Part shown: one piece after another, positions 1 to 8,299 of the stretch
Numbering within the stretch: the first letter of the stretch is position 1
Layout of the letters: each line of letters starts with the position of its first letter
IMG/VR virus record: IMGVR_UViG_3300003937_000060
Location: 1 to 39,368 of that record
DNA length: 39,368 bases
Direction: 5' to 3' (one strand)
Source: a virus
Made by a program: the position numbers and the translations under genes
The notes under the pieces: model-generated
What the model saw: the letters and a program-made list of their open reading frames with translations, nothing else
Told to the model about the DNA's origin: nothing
Databases searched by the model: none

Positions 1-155
1 TTCTGGCTTATCGCTTTGCCGTCCATAATGTCCAAATTGACCCAACCGCCTTGGCTGGTTGTCGAAAGCGTTTCATATTCGGTGCCACTTGCGACACCAA
101 ATATAAACGCTTCTTCGTTCTTAGACGGGACAGACAAAATTAACTGCTGCCTCAT
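1..155 (-). CDS. Tail protein, possibly P2 gpU-like (partial, cut by window edge)
   Basis: Only the first 51 codons are present; the gene runs off the left edge. The ATG at 155 overlaps the tape-measure stop codon in an ATGA, so the two are translationally coupled. The visible N-terminus (MRQQLILSVPSKNEEAFIFG...) has an F-x-F strand followed by a Trp-containing segment, which loosely recalls P2 gpU. In P2 the gene directly after the tape measure is U, a tail-completion protein. Family assignment rests mainly on position; no diagnostic motif is seen. Confidence 0.55.
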   Translation of the reverse strand, partial: MRQQLILSVPSKNEEAFIFGVASGTEYETLSTTSQGGWVNLDIMDGKAISQ

Positions 156-3094
156 ACGTCGCTCCTATCAGAAAGAGAACCATCCATAGCCACAGATAAC
201 GAATCTGAACCCATAACCCCATCAGCCAATAGCGTTTCTTTCAATTTAGCCACCAAGCGATTCAACATATCTTCATCTTGCTGAGCGTTACCCGATGATG
301 GTGGGACTGTTATGTGGAAAACATTTTGACGATTGTCTTGGCTAGTCTGAGAAAGCGACTTCGCAATTGATGTTTGTGACGGAAGTACACTAGTCGGTTC
401 GGGTAACATTGCCAAGCTTGAAGAACCATCAGCTTGCAACTGCCTAGTAGGCTGAGTTAACCCGGCTTTTTCTTTGTCCAGCGTTGCAGCTTTCGCGGTC
501 AAAGTTTCCTCTTCATCACTAGAAAAAAGACCAGCAACTTTCGCCCCTAACCACTCACCAACTTCACCACCGGCTAAACCACCAAGAGCACCACCTACGA
601 CCGTACCTATACCGGGTAAAATCGCGGTACCTAATGCCGCACCTAATGCCGCACCACCCAAACCACCTACCATATCGCCTGCAGTACCGCCAATTTCGTC
701 AGCGCTACCGTTATTGATAGCAGAAGTTAATGCCGCGCCCTGTAGCATGATATTTAGTGGTTTGAATAATTTCCCTGCTGTGCCTGCAATACCTGCCATC
801 ATGCCTTTCAATGGCAAAGAACCAGCAACATCACCTGCTACAGTTGCCGCATCGGCACCCATCATAGCCAAATCAGCCGCATTGGCACTTGATGTAAGAA
901 GCGATAAAGCTGTACCACCGCCAAGAACAGCAGCACGCTTACCCCATTTTCCTTTTGCAGAACTATTAGACGATGCGCCTGGTGCTGGTGTACCTATAGG
1001 AAGAAAGTCAGTTAACTCAAGCAGACCTCCAAACTTACCACCACGACGCGATAATCTTGCTCTTTTAGAGCGAGATTTACGACTGGAAGTAGATGCACCG
1101 TCACGTTGATAACGATTGCGACCACGGCCCCCATTGTTACCAATGTTATCCAATGTCTGATTCAATCGAGAAAGACGGGACGTCGCTTTCTGAGCCGATT
1201 TCGCAGTACCATCCAAACCAATGCCAAGCTTAGCTTTACCTAAATCAGCATAATTCTTACCCTGACCAAGTAACAGCTTGCCTGCTTTAAAAGCTAATGC
1301 CGCGCCTTTTACAGCTACCAGTGCAGCCGGAATCGCCATTAATGCTGCAGTTGCAGCTGGTGCCGATTGTGCTGCTTCTGTTAACCATGTGATGGCTGGA
1401 GTTACAGTATCAAGCACATCACCTACAACAGGCAGCATGCTTTCCCCTAACACGGTGAACAGTCCTGTTATTGAAGCCGTAAAGGCTGATATTTTCCGCA
1501 TAGCAGTAGCAGACTGGACATCAAACTCTTTCTGCATAGAGCCTGCAAAGTTTGTGTCTTTCTCTACTAACTTGAATGCTTTACGAAAGTTATCAAGGTT
1601 TTGCAAAAGTGGTGCAATCGAACCGATCGACTCAGAGCCGAATAGATTCTTCATTAATGCGGTTTGAACATCTGCATCCTGATCTTTAATCGCCAGTAAC
1701 ACCTGCTCTACCGTCTTAGGCGCATTTTCCTGCATGTCTCGCGCTAAATCTGCTGGATCAAATCCCAAGGTCATTAATGCATCTTTCTGACCACCACTCG
1801 CTGAATCGCCAGCAGTTAAACTTAGCAACAAGTTCTTTGTCGCGGTAGCCGCTACTTCTGTACTTGCCGAACCGGATAATACTGCAGCTGATAGTGAAGC
1901 TGCTTGAACCTCATCAAGACCAGCGTTGGTGATCACAGCACCCTGACGAACGAGCACTTCTGTGATGTCTTTTGCCGTTGTTGCCATGTTGTCACCAACA
2001 TAGTTCACTGCATTCGCCAAATTAACCGCTTGATCCTGACTAAGACCCATCGTCGTGCGCCATTTCATCATTGACGCACCAGCTTCATCGGCTGTCATAT
2101 CAAAAGCAACAGACATCTTTGCTGCTGACTCTGCAAAGTTAAACAACTCATCCTTTGCGATGCCGTTTCGAGCACCCTCGGCAATGATTGCAGAAAGACC
2201 TTCTTGAGTAACACCCAGTTTAGGCGCCTCAATAACAATCCTTTTCTTCATCACCTCCAGCTCTTCATCGCTTGCATCATTCACCGCTTTTTTCACATCA
2301 GCAAACGCTGATTCAAAATCGACAGCAAACTTAATCGGCACTGCCAGAACAGCACCCTTCATTGCCAAATCTAACGCATCGCCCCCTAATTCAGAGCGAG
2401 CCATCTTATTCGACTCTATCTTTGCAGATGCAGCCTGAACCGATTTCAACTTGGCTTTCTGCTTATCCAGTGCAGCGTTCGCAGCAGTAATATCACGCTT
2501 GAGCTGACGTTGTGTTTCACAAAACTTATGCGCCTGAATACCAGACTCATTTAACTTGGATTTCAGGCTATGAAGCTTCGTTCTCTGAACATCGTAATGC
2601 TTGGTGAGCTTTGAAACTTCACTGCGTGATTTATTATAAGCAGCCTGAGTTTTACTTAGCTGCTGCTGATGTTCGTTGAGATTAGCTGTGTTGAGTTTAA
2701 CTTCTTTACGAGCTTCTTTAATTGCTGTTCGCAAAGCTTTACTCGGTTGTTCCGTTGCTCTCATTTGAGCTTCAAGGTTTTGAAGCTTAATTTGAGAACT
2801 GGTAACCGCTGACTCGTAGCCTTTCGTTTGAAGACTAAGCTCCTTTGTCGCTACAGCTAACCGCTCCGCTTTAACTTTAGCCGAGCCCATTTGAGCTGAC
2901 GTTTCAGTTAAATCACGCTTAACACTCGCGTAAGATTTAAGGCTGGCAGCACTGGCATTGAGCTTTTTTATCTCAGCCGAATGAGCTTTAACATCCTCAG
3001 TCAGTGAGCCAAACGATGTTCTGGCCGCCTTGATAGGCACTGAGTATTGATCAATCGCTGCAATTGCAACTTGATACTTTGAACGATTGCTCAT
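152..3094 (-). CDS. Tail tape measure protein (P2 gpT-like)
   Basis: 980 aa, the expected size class for a contractile-tail tape measure (P2 gpT is 815 aa). Residues about 10-230 are highly charged, Lys/Glu/Gln/Ala-rich and predicted coiled coil. A conserved TP901-type core follows (about 250-560; it starts near AVPIKFAVDFESAFADVKKA). There is a hydrophobic Ala-rich segment near 575-610 and a Gly/Ala-rich glycine-zipper membrane-like segment near 805-860. It sets tail length inside the tube and probably helps DNA entry. Its ATG overlaps the stop of the frameshifted chaperone reading frame (ATGA at 3094-3091), the usual E/E'-T arrangement. Confidence 0.92.
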   Translation of the reverse strand: MSNRSKYQVAIAAIDQYSVPIKAARTSFGSLTEDVKAHSAEIKKLNASAASLKSYASVKRDLTETSAQMGSAKVKAERLAVATKELSLQTKGYESAVTSSQIKLQNLEAQMRATEQPSKALRTAIKEARKEVKLNTANLNEHQQQLSKTQAAYNKSRSEVSKLTKHYDVQRTKLHSLKSKLNESGIQAHKFCETQRQLKRDITAANAALDKQKAKLKSVQAASAKIESNKMARSELGGDALDLAMKGAVLAVPIKFAVDFESAFADVKKAVNDASDEELEVMKKRIVIEAPKLGVTQEGLSAIIAEGARNGIAKDELFNFAESAAKMSVAFDMTADEAGASMMKWRTTMGLSQDQAVNLANAVNYVGDNMATTAKDITEVLVRQGAVITNAGLDEVQAASLSAAVLSGSASTEVAATATKNLLLSLTAGDSASGGQKDALMTLGFDPADLARDMQENAPKTVEQVLLAIKDQDADVQTALMKNLFGSESIGSIAPLLQNLDNFRKAFKLVEKDTNFAGSMQKEFDVQSATAMRKISAFTASITGLFTVLGESMLPVVGDVLDTVTPAITWLTEAAQSAPAATAALMAIPAALVAVKGAALAFKAGKLLLGQGKNYADLGKAKLGIGLDGTAKSAQKATSRLSRLNQTLDNIGNNGGRGRNRYQRDGASTSSRKSRSKRARLSRRGGKFGGLLELTDFLPIGTPAPGASSNSSAKGKWGKRAAVLGGGTALSLLTSSANAADLAMMGADAATVAGDVAGSLPLKGMMAGIAGTAGKLFKPLNIMLQGAALTSAINNGSADEIGGTAGDMVGGLGGAALGAALGTAILPGIGTVVGGALGGLAGGEVGEWLGAKVAGLFSSDEEETLTAKAATLDKEKAGLTQPTRQLQADGSSSLAMLPEPTSVLPSQTSIAKSLSQTSQDNRQNVFHITVPPSSGNAQQDEDMLNRLVAKLKETLLADGVMGSDSLSVAMDGSLSDRSDV

Positions 3095-3806
3095 TGTTGC
3101 TTCAACCTTTCAATTGCCAAATAAAAACGCCGCACTGCCACGTCTGCTGGTAGTGCGCCTATTTGCTCATCGTTATATGGATAAACGAGCGGCAGATAAT
3201 CACAGAGCGCTTCTATATCTTTGTCTGAAAGAAGCCTGCCTGCTGGTTTAAAAAATTATCAATATTGACCTGCAATTGATTCCAATCCGGCATAAACAAC
3301 TTGTCTACTTCGGTTTCGCTTAATCCTGAACAAGCATGAGTGATAAACGCCTGCTTTTTCTTATCCGTAGGCTGAGACTTGTAAATCTTACGCGTTCTCA
3401 CAGATGGCACTTTTAATTCGATTTCAGTAATCGTACGACCATCATCAGCGACGATTGGCAGAGCCAGTTGAATTTTCTCACTGCCGATTTCAATTCCTAG
3501 CAACCAATCCGGTGAGTTCTTCGTAACCAAGCTGAAAATGATTTTTTCTATAGAGTTAAAATCTGGTGTAGATAGCTTATCAAACGTCTTTTCTGAAATG
3601 CCTGTTAACGCCAACGTGAACTCTTCAACCACAACATCCTGATCGTCTTGTTCAACATCGACACTGCTATAAATACTGAACGTCAAAGGTTCAAAAGTTA
3701 GCGAGGTAATTTCAGTATCATCAACGGTGATTGGATGAAGAAGATTGTGCGTAATTGGTGCAAGCTTTAGTTCTGTTTTCTTTTTGTTTTCAATTTGCAG
3801 AGTCAT
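3091..3806 (-). CDS. Frameshifted tail assembly chaperone fusion (E-E' type)
   Basis: A -1 shift at TTTAAAC (3252-3246) moves ribosomes from the 197-aa frame into an otherwise start-less frame. That frame continues about 51 codons (PAGRLLSDKDIEALCDY... to ...RRFYLAIERLKQQ) and stops at TGA 3093-3091, overlapping the tape-measure ATG. The zero-frame codons TTT-TTA-AAC place the heptamer exactly as X-XXY-YYZ. A tail chaperone pair made by -1 frameshift immediately before the tape measure is established in P2 (E+E'), lambda (G-GT) and many other tailed phages. The extension would recruit tube subunits to the tape measure. Efficiency cannot be judged from sequence. Confidence 0.82.
3213..3806 (-). 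CDS. Tail assembly chaperone, zero-frame product (P2 gpE / Mu gp41 family)
   Basis: 197 aa protein lying between the tail tube and tape-measure genes, the position of the tail assembly chaperone in P2-like and Mu-like phages. The N-terminal 40 residues resemble the gpE/gp41 family; the C-terminal part seems to repeat the fold (FITHACSGLSETEVDKLF). The family coats the tape measure during tail assembly and is absent from the virion. A canonical slippery heptamer TTTAAAC lies 12 codons before the stop, in the correct zero-frame phase, so a longer fusion is also made (separate entry). The ATG follows a GGAG-type ribosome site, and an intrinsic terminator sits just upstream at 3821-3842. Confidence 0.8.
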   Translation of the reverse strand: MTLQIENKKKTELKLAPITHNLLHPITVDDTEITSLTFEPLTFSIYSSVDVEQDDQDVVVEEFTLALTGISEKTFDKLSTPDFNSIEKIIFSLVTKNSPDWLLGIEIGSEKIQLALPIVADDGRTITEIELKVPSVRTRKIYKSQPTDKKKQAFITHACSGLSETEVDKLFMPDWNQLQVNIDNFLNQQAGFFQTKI

Positions 3807-3820
3807 AAATTTTCTCCAAA

Positions 3821-3842
3821 AAAAGGCTCCCCTTCGGGAGCC
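3821..3842 (-). terminator. Intrinsic terminator between tail tube and tail chaperone genes
   Basis: On the minus strand GGCTCCC-GAAG-GGGAGCC is followed by a run of seven T. The 7-bp GC-rich stem with a four-base loop is a strong terminator. It lies after the abundant tube/sheath genes and before the low-copy chaperone/tape genes, so it probably attenuates rather than ends transcription. Confidence 0.85.
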
Positions 3843-3879
3843 AACTAGCTAGAAATTTGGAATGGGTCCACGGACACAA

Positions 3880-4386
3880 TTAGCCGCGACCGAGATTGCT
3901 GCGATGCTTCGCCATGATGTCACCTTTACCCAAATCGATATATTGGGTATCTAAGTTAATGTCATAACGGATCTTGCCATCTTCAGTGTGCTTATAGATA
4001 CGAGGCGCGAATTCAATCGTAGTTTCAGAGATTGCTTGCGATACTCGTGAGCCATCATCGACTTTGTTGATATCAGCCGTGTAAGAACAATGCTCAGCAA
4101 ATACATTGCCATCTTCATCCTGATAAGAGGCTTTCACGTCAATCTGAACGCGCTCATCTTCTTCAACACCATAAGCCTGTAGTGCTGGTGCCGTTGCACC
4201 CTTAAGCTTTAATGTTCCGTTACCGACCGTAACACCCGTACGCTTTTTAGTGGACGCATAGCGCCCACCTTTCGCGTCTTCTGTTTTACGCTCTACCACT
4301 GGTGGCGTATGTTCTTCTAACTCACCGAAGAACTTGTGACCTTCGAGCACAACTTCGGCCATTACTAATGTGCGTTGACCTGCCAT
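3880..4386 (-). CDS. Tail tube protein (P2 gpFII-like)
   Basis: 168 aa (P2 FII is 172 aa). It lies directly downstream of the sheath gene, its ATG overlapping the sheath stop as TAATG, as in P2 FI-FII. The sequence (MAGQRTLVMAEVVLEG, later EFAPRIYKHTEDGKIRYDINL) is beta-rich with no membrane segment, fitting the major tail tube family of contractile phages. It polymerises into the inner tube around the tape measure. The assignment rests on family resemblance plus gene order. Confidence 0.88.
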   Translation of the reverse strand: MAGQRTLVMAEVVLEGHKFFGELEEHTPPVVERKTEDAKGGRYASTKKRTGVTVGNGTLKLKGATAPALQAYGVEEDERVQIDVKASYQDEDGNVFAEHCSYTADINKVDDGSRVSQAISETTIEFAPRIYKHTEDGKIRYDINLDTQYIDLGKGDIMAKHRSNLGRG

Positions 4387-5549
4387 TACAAGATCTCCGA
4401 GATAAAGTTGTCGATAATGCCGATGTCCTCAATGAGGTGGTAAACCATGTGCTCATTTGGTGGGAAGCCAGCATAACGAATTGCGATGTACCAAGTACCG
4501 TTGCGGTAGGTTTCAGCCGTATTAAGCTCAGGATGAAGCGATACTTCCATACCGATCACTTCTTCATTCGCTTTTAGCTGAGCACCCCATGCGTTCAGTT
4601 TTGAAATTTCTTGTTCCATGAACGATGTGTCGAGATTTTCTGCCATCACCTTTTGCGCAGACTTTTTCAGCTTGCGACAAATGGCTTGCTCCAAACACAC
4701 TTGATTAATAAAGCGACCTGAAAGCGTGCGGTTACCGAGCAGTGAAATACCGCCCAAGTCCGTTTTGCCGAAGTAGCAAATTCCGTGACGGTTCAACAGA
4801 TCACCCTCGGTCGTGGCATCAAGAATGTCGTAAGTAATGTCACGCTGTACACCTTGAGCGTATGTGCCTTTGTTACCAGGTGATTCATGCAATGCCACGC
4901 CTGCATGACAGCCAACCGAAAGCACCGATGGTGGCACGTATACATTCGCACCAGCCGCCTTTGAATAAATGCTTGGCTGTGGGTCAATCAAGGCTGCAAT
5001 ATCGTAACCTGTATCTTTAGTGGCCAACGTCAATGAATAATCAATGACCGCTTTAGTGCTGGTTGATAAGCCATCTAAGTGAGGGAACGCCATCAATTTC
5101 AAAGCTTCCGCTACAAGTGCATCAGATGCTGGTTTTTGATGAGTGTAACCCGGTGCCGCGATGATCGTCGGGGATTCAGTACACAGCGAAATAGCCGCAA
5201 TACCTGTGCGCTGACCAGTACCCACATCAATACCGCCGATTACGTTGTTAAGTGTTTCAGTAGCATCCACACCTTCCGGTACCACGATTACATACTGAGG
5301 TACCGAAACTTTCTTCAAAGTTTCAGTTACGGCGTACCATAGCCAACCCCCTTCTTCACCAGTTGTATCCAGCTTTGCTGCATCAGTGGTATTAGCTACG
5401 CGAAATGGCACATTGAAAGGCACATCTGTATGCTTGTCCGGTGCTGTACCTACCCAACAAACGATATGTTGACCCAACGGCCCCGTTGGAGCTGGCAAGG
5501 CTTTCTTCACAATAGAAATACCATTGTGAACAAATTGAGGAATTAACAT
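4386..5549 (-). CDS. Tail sheath protein (P2 gpFI-like)
   Basis: 387 aa, close to P2 FI (396 aa). Typical sheath features include the N-terminal HNGISIVKKALPAPTGPLGQHIVCWVGTAP region, a central PS-rich insertion domain (IDPQPSIYSKAAGANVYVPPSVLS, Ala/Pro-rich), and the conserved C-terminal segment around NGTWYIAIRYAGFPPNEHMVYHL, which meshes neighbouring subunits. The sheath contracts to drive the tube through the host envelope. It follows a small gene with tandem terminators upstream, so it may head its own transcript. Confidence 0.93.
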   Translation of the reverse strand: MLIPQFVHNGISIVKKALPAPTGPLGQHIVCWVGTAPDKHTDVPFNVPFRVANTTDAAKLDTTGEEGGWLWYAVTETLKKVSVPQYVIVVPEGVDATETLNNVIGGIDVGTGQRTGIAAISLCTESPTIIAAPGYTHQKPASDALVAEALKLMAFPHLDGLSTSTKAVIDYSLTLATKDTGYDIAALIDPQPSIYSKAAGANVYVPPSVLSVGCHAGVALHESPGNKGTYAQGVQRDITYDILDATTEGDLLNRHGICYFGKTDLGGISLLGNRTLSGRFINQVCLEQAICRKLKKSAQKVMAENLDTSFMEQEISKLNAWGAQLKANEEVIGMEVSLHPELNTAETYRNGTWYIAIRYAGFPPNEHMVYHLIEDIGIIDNFISEIL

Positions 5550-5552
5550 AAA

Positions 5553-5750
5553 TTATTTGCTCTTTACCGTGGTTTTAATTGCAGTCGCTTTCTTTGAAAT
5601 ACGACCGTTAGTGAGTAGGGCTTTTGCCTCTTGTGGAAGAAGTTCTAGCTCTTGGCCTTTGGTTGTCCAATGACCTTTATGCCAAGGGAATGGAAGCTCT
5701 ACGATGTAGATTTCGCGCTTCGCCTTAGATATTGGTTTTGCTTGGTGCAT
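5553..5750 (-). CDS. Small protein preceding the tail sheath, unknown
   Basis: 65 aa if started at the ATG at 5750, which has a good AGGAG ribosome site seven to eight bases upstream. A longer in-frame reading starting at 5855 is unlikely because it would run through two terminator hairpins (5763-5789 and 5809-5828). The protein is basic (MHQAKPISKAKREIYIVELP..., C-terminal KKATAIKTTVKSK) and contains a WHKGHWTTKGQELELLPQEAK stretch. Its position just before the sheath gene recalls the small DUF2635-type proteins of Mu-like phages, but the resemblance is weak and I assign no function. Confidence 0.6.
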   Translation of the reverse strand: MHQAKPISKAKREIYIVELPFPWHKGHWTTKGQELELLPQEAKALLTNGRISKKATAIKTTVKSK

Positions 5751-5762
5751 AACGGCTCCTAA

Positions 5763-5789
5763 CAAAAAGCCCTGCACTAACGCAGAGCT
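5763..5789 (-). terminator. Intrinsic terminator, second of a tandem pair
   Basis: Minus-strand stem AGCTCTGC / GCAGGGCT (one mismatch) with loop GTTAGT, then TTTTT. It lies immediately upstream of the ribosome site of the 65-aa gene. Confidence 0.65.
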
Positions 5790-5808
5790 AAGGGTGAATT
5801 TTAGGCAC

Positions 5809-5828
5809 AAAAAAACCGCTTTCGCGGC
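5809..5828 (-). terminator. Intrinsic terminator, first of a tandem pair
   Basis: Minus-strand CCGC-GAAA-GCGG followed by TTTTTTT. The stem is short but has a GNRA loop and a good U-tract. It overlaps the end of the fibre-chaperone gene region and would end baseplate/fibre transcripts before the sheath. Confidence 0.65.
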
Positions 5829-5851
5829 GTCTTTATTTCGTGCTTTCTTTA

Positions 5852-6166
5852 TCAAATGCTGGGCTTAACGGGCCAGACTACATTTGAAAGTTCATAATAC
5901 TGCTCTGTGACATCTCTCAGATCTTGCCGATACTTACGAAAAGGCTCGATGTCTAAACCTTGATCCAATGCCCGATTTACTAAGTGATCTGCTTCAAGTA
6001 AAAGCGGTGCGCGAACTTCGCGAATTTTATCTAGCTCTTTTTTTGCTTGATACTCTCTAAGTGCTGTATCTGCTTCTGCGTCTTGTAAGCCAAGTGCAAG
6101 CAGAGTCTCTTTATCAGCTGGTACATTGATTAACTCTTCACCGCGTATCATGATTTTCTCAAACAT
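5852..6166 (-). CDS. Tail fibre assembly chaperone (Phage_tail_APC-like)
   Basis: 104 aa. The C-terminus has the signature of phage tail-assembly chaperones found after fibre genes: an R-x-x-LL-x-x-AD segment (RAPLLLEADHLVNRALDQ), then YRQDLRDVTEQ and finally VVWPVKPSI, matching the YRQxLRD ... WPxxP pattern. It is transcribed directly after the fibre gene, its start overlapping that gene's stop by one base. It probably helps fold or trimerise the adjacent fibre. The fibre match is specific, so horizontal exchange usually moves the two together. Confidence 0.75.
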   Translation of the reverse strand: MFEKIMIRGEELINVPADKETLLALGLQDAEADTALREYQAKKELDKIREVRAPLLLEADHLVNRALDQGLDIEPFRKYRQDLRDVTEQYYELSNVVWPVKPSI

Positions 6167-6933
6167 TAGCTAACCTCCGTTGCTTGAGTTGGAATTCCAT
6201 AACTGACATATGTTGTCGAATGGTTGTTTGATGAATCGCCCGTCTGAATAGCATCATTCGGTAACGTTAGAGTCTTTCCTAGAAATTTGACGTTAGTGTG
6301 TGATTCTTTGTGATTGTAAAATTCTTCACCGTCAGCCAAGACTTTGAAATCAATCTTGTGGTTAGATACGATCAAATACTTTAAGCGTCCGCCACGGAGC
6401 ATAAAGCCTGAATGGACACGTGCTAAGTATCCCTCGGTGGGCCTGTTGTATACTGTATCGTTCCCCGCCGGATCACTTTTCGCGGCATTACAATATGCTA
6501 AAAAACCTACATTTGCGACTGTCTGACGATAACGCTGAAAATTGACGACAGTACGTAAGTAATTGGCGTTCCCGGACCACGGGTGAGATTGGCCGCGAAG
6601 CGCGACTAGCGCACCTGCTACGTGACTTGTATTAAAATCACTGTTGCTGTAATTGTTCCACGAGTAGTGCCGAAATATCGTAATTTCAGTTTCAGTATTG
6701 CTTGGCATGCTAAAAATAACAGGATAAAAAGTGTCTTTATCACCTTTAATATAAAGCTCAGTAACGTAGCGTCCTTCGGCGTTAATGTCATTCGGCGTTA
6801 GATTCTCTTTCCAAGCATCAAGCTCTTCTGTCGCTTGTTCAACTCGGGCATCAATCTCTTTATTTTTATCGGAAACAGTTTGAGTTAGATTATTAACTGC
6901 TCCAATCAACTGACTTATTTCTTGTGTACTCAC
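6166..6933 (-). CDS. Putative distal tail fibre / receptor-binding protein
   Basis: 255 aa. Residues 1-50 are a short charged helical segment (MSTQEISQLIGAVNNLTQTV...). The remainder is rich in Asn, Ser, Thr, Tyr and Gly with many aromatic residues, as in fibre tip domains (IFRHYSWNNYSNSDFNTSHVAGA, YLARVHSGFMLRGGRLKYLIV). It is followed by a fibre chaperone and preceded by another fibre gene, so it is the likely determinant of host recognition. There is no named domain I can recognise with certainty; exact receptor unknown. Confidence 0.65.
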   Translation of the reverse strand: MSTQEISQLIGAVNNLTQTVSDKNKEIDARVEQATEELDAWKENLTPNDINAEGRYVTELYIKGDKDTFYPVIFSMPSNTETEITIFRHYSWNNYSNSDFNTSHVAGALVALRGQSHPWSGNANYLRTVVNFQRYRQTVANVGFLAYCNAAKSDPAGNDTVYNRPTEGYLARVHSGFMLRGGRLKYLIVSNHKIDFKVLADGEEFYNHKESHTNVKFLGKTLTLPNDAIQTGDSSNNHSTTYVSYGIPTQATEVS

Positions 6934-6945
6934 AGTATGAGCTCC

Positions 6946-7599
6946 TTATGATTTTCTAATTAAGTCTGCACCACTATTAAATGCGGCAGTAAGTCGAGTA
7001 ATGACATCACTTAACTCTTGGTTCGTAGTATCCAACCTTTTTTTCGTTGCAAAGTACGCTGGTTCTTTACCGGAGAAAAGCTTTGAGTCTTCGGCTTGAC
7101 TAGTTGCAAGTAAGAAGCGAGCATCTGTTGCTTCCATGTCATACACATCTGCCGTATTCGCTTTCTTTGCTAACTCAGTCAAGATAACGCCAATACTGTC
7201 TTTGTTATTCTTTAACGCATGAGCAAGTTCGTAAATGGTATCGAGTTCTGCTGGAGCTAAACCAATCAGATTTTGAATAAGCTGATTTACTTCGGCCTTG
7301 GTATAGGTCACTGATTTATCGGCTTTAGTATCAAGCTCTGAAATAGTGACGTTAATCGTCACGTCATCAGTACCGTCAAAGCTAACCTGCCCTGTTGCAT
7401 GACCTGTTAACGCAATCAAACGCGCGATTTTCAACGCTTTCGCATGATCTGCTGTCGCAGTTAAACGATTAGTGACAGTCAAGTGCTCGACTGTTCCACC
7501 GGACTTATCCAGTTTATTTCGCAGCTTACCGTCGATCACACCAAGCAATTCACTGAGTTTGCTTATCATGACATCAATGGGTGTTTGAGCTTCTGCCAT
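6946..7599 (-). CDS. Tail fibre protein with phage fibre repeats
   Basis: 217 aa. It carries recognisable fibre-repeat motifs: LIALTGHATGQVSFDGTDDV followed by TINVTISELDTKADKSVTYTKAEVNQL (the L-x-G-x-a-x-G-x-x-x-F-D-G-x-x-x-v-x-I type), then the LGLAPAELDTIYELAHALKNN-like segment common in Enterobacteria/Vibrio fibres. The N-terminal part has a helical leader (MISKLSELLGVIDGKLRNKL). It probably links the baseplate collar protein (8300-8833) to the distal fibre. Confidence 0.7.
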   Translation of the reverse strand: MAEAQTPIDVMISKLSELLGVIDGKLRNKLDKSGGTVEHLTVTNRLTATADHAKALKIARLIALTGHATGQVSFDGTDDVTINVTISELDTKADKSVTYTKAEVNQLIQNLIGLAPAELDTIYELAHALKNNKDSIGVILTELAKKANTADVYDMEATDARFLLATSQAEDSKLFSGKEPAYFATKKRLDTTNQELSDVITRLTAAFNSGADLIRKS

Positions 7600-7607
7600 T
7601 ATTACTA

Positions 7608-7907
7608 TTACTCCTTAACGCGTAGGACACCGATATAGTGATCAATGGTAATGGTCATCCCATCCACCATTGAAGATTGATCTTCTGCTACCTGTGAGAA
7701 TTGAACCTTTGCTTCAGTTGCTGCAGCTTTTGCTTCAATCGCCATTTTCAACACTTCTTCAGCGACCGTACCCACGGGACCTTGCTTGCCCAAACTAACT
7801 ACATTAAGGCGCGTTCTGCTTGGTGACCGAATCTCTACCATGCTTCGACCTGCTCTCATGCTGACAACATGGCGCTTAACGATTTTCATCGTAATGCGGT
7901 TATTCAT
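7608..7907 (-). CDS. Baseplate/fibre region protein, unknown
   Basis: 99 aa from the ATG at 7907, which has an AGGGAAAA ribosome site; the reading frame is open further upstream, but that would overlap the previous gene. The N-terminal half is very basic (MNNRITMKIVKRHVVSMRAGR...). A short collagen-like LGKQGPVG motif precedes an Ala/Glu helix. It lies among the fibre genes and is probably a structural or fibre-linking protein. No family recognised. Confidence 0.6.
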   Translation of the reverse strand: MNNRITMKIVKRHVVSMRAGRSMVEIRSPSRTRLNVVSLGKQGPVGTVAEEVLKMAIEAKAAATEAKVQFSQVAEDQSSMVDGMTITIDHYIGVLRVKE

Positions 7908-7915
7908 GGTTTTCC

Positions 7916-8290
7916 CTAAGTGCTGCTTTGCACTATGCCTCGTTTCAACTGAGCAACACCGCAAGCTATTGGGTACTTATCATTAGAGGGGAATGTCACT
8001 AACACTTCCCAAAGTGCATCACGCCAATTATCGCAAGATTGACCTTCGGTCTTATCCGGCGCAATGTGATATTCACTTGCACCACTCGTCGGTTCAGAAA
8101 TTTTTATTTCTCCTGCTTCTGACGATATTCGTACAAGCAGCTCATCATTACTACTTTTGCGAATTTCCAGCTCTATCGTGGCTCCGGTTAAATCCACCGG
8201 CTCTCGATTTCGGTTTTCATCTTCGGTTTCCCAAAGCAAATAGAAGTCGCAAGTTCTACCTTCTGTGATTTCAAGTACTTGCTCATACAT
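7916..8290 (-). CDS. Putative baseplate/fibre adaptor protein
   Basis: 124 aa with a beta-sandwich-like pattern: DFYLLWETEDENRNREPVDLTGATIELEIRKS followed by GEIKISEPTSGASEYHIAP. D-L-T-G-A-T-I-x-L-x-I-R is seen in small phage baseplate proteins that bridge to receptor-binding proteins (BppU N-terminal type). The start at 8290 is ten bases from the previous stop. The assignment is by motif resemblance and location only. Confidence 0.55.
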   Translation of the reverse strand: MYEQVLEITEGRTCDFYLLWETEDENRNREPVDLTGATIELEIRKSSNDELLVRISSEAGEIKISEPTSGASEYHIAPDKTEGQSCDNWRDALWEVLVTFPSNDKYPIACGVAQLKRGIVQSST

Positions 8291-8299
8291 AAATGCCTC

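Noticed and set aside
474-1667. Plus-strand open frames opposite the tape-measure gene (474-1109, 1278-1667)
   Set aside because: They are antisense shadows of a clear tape-measure gene; composition is Pro/Ala/Ser-rich without ribosome sites.
5751-5855. N-terminal extension of the small pre-sheath gene up to 5855
   Set aside because: It would translate through two terminator hairpins and lacks a ribosome site, while the ATG at 5750 has a good one.
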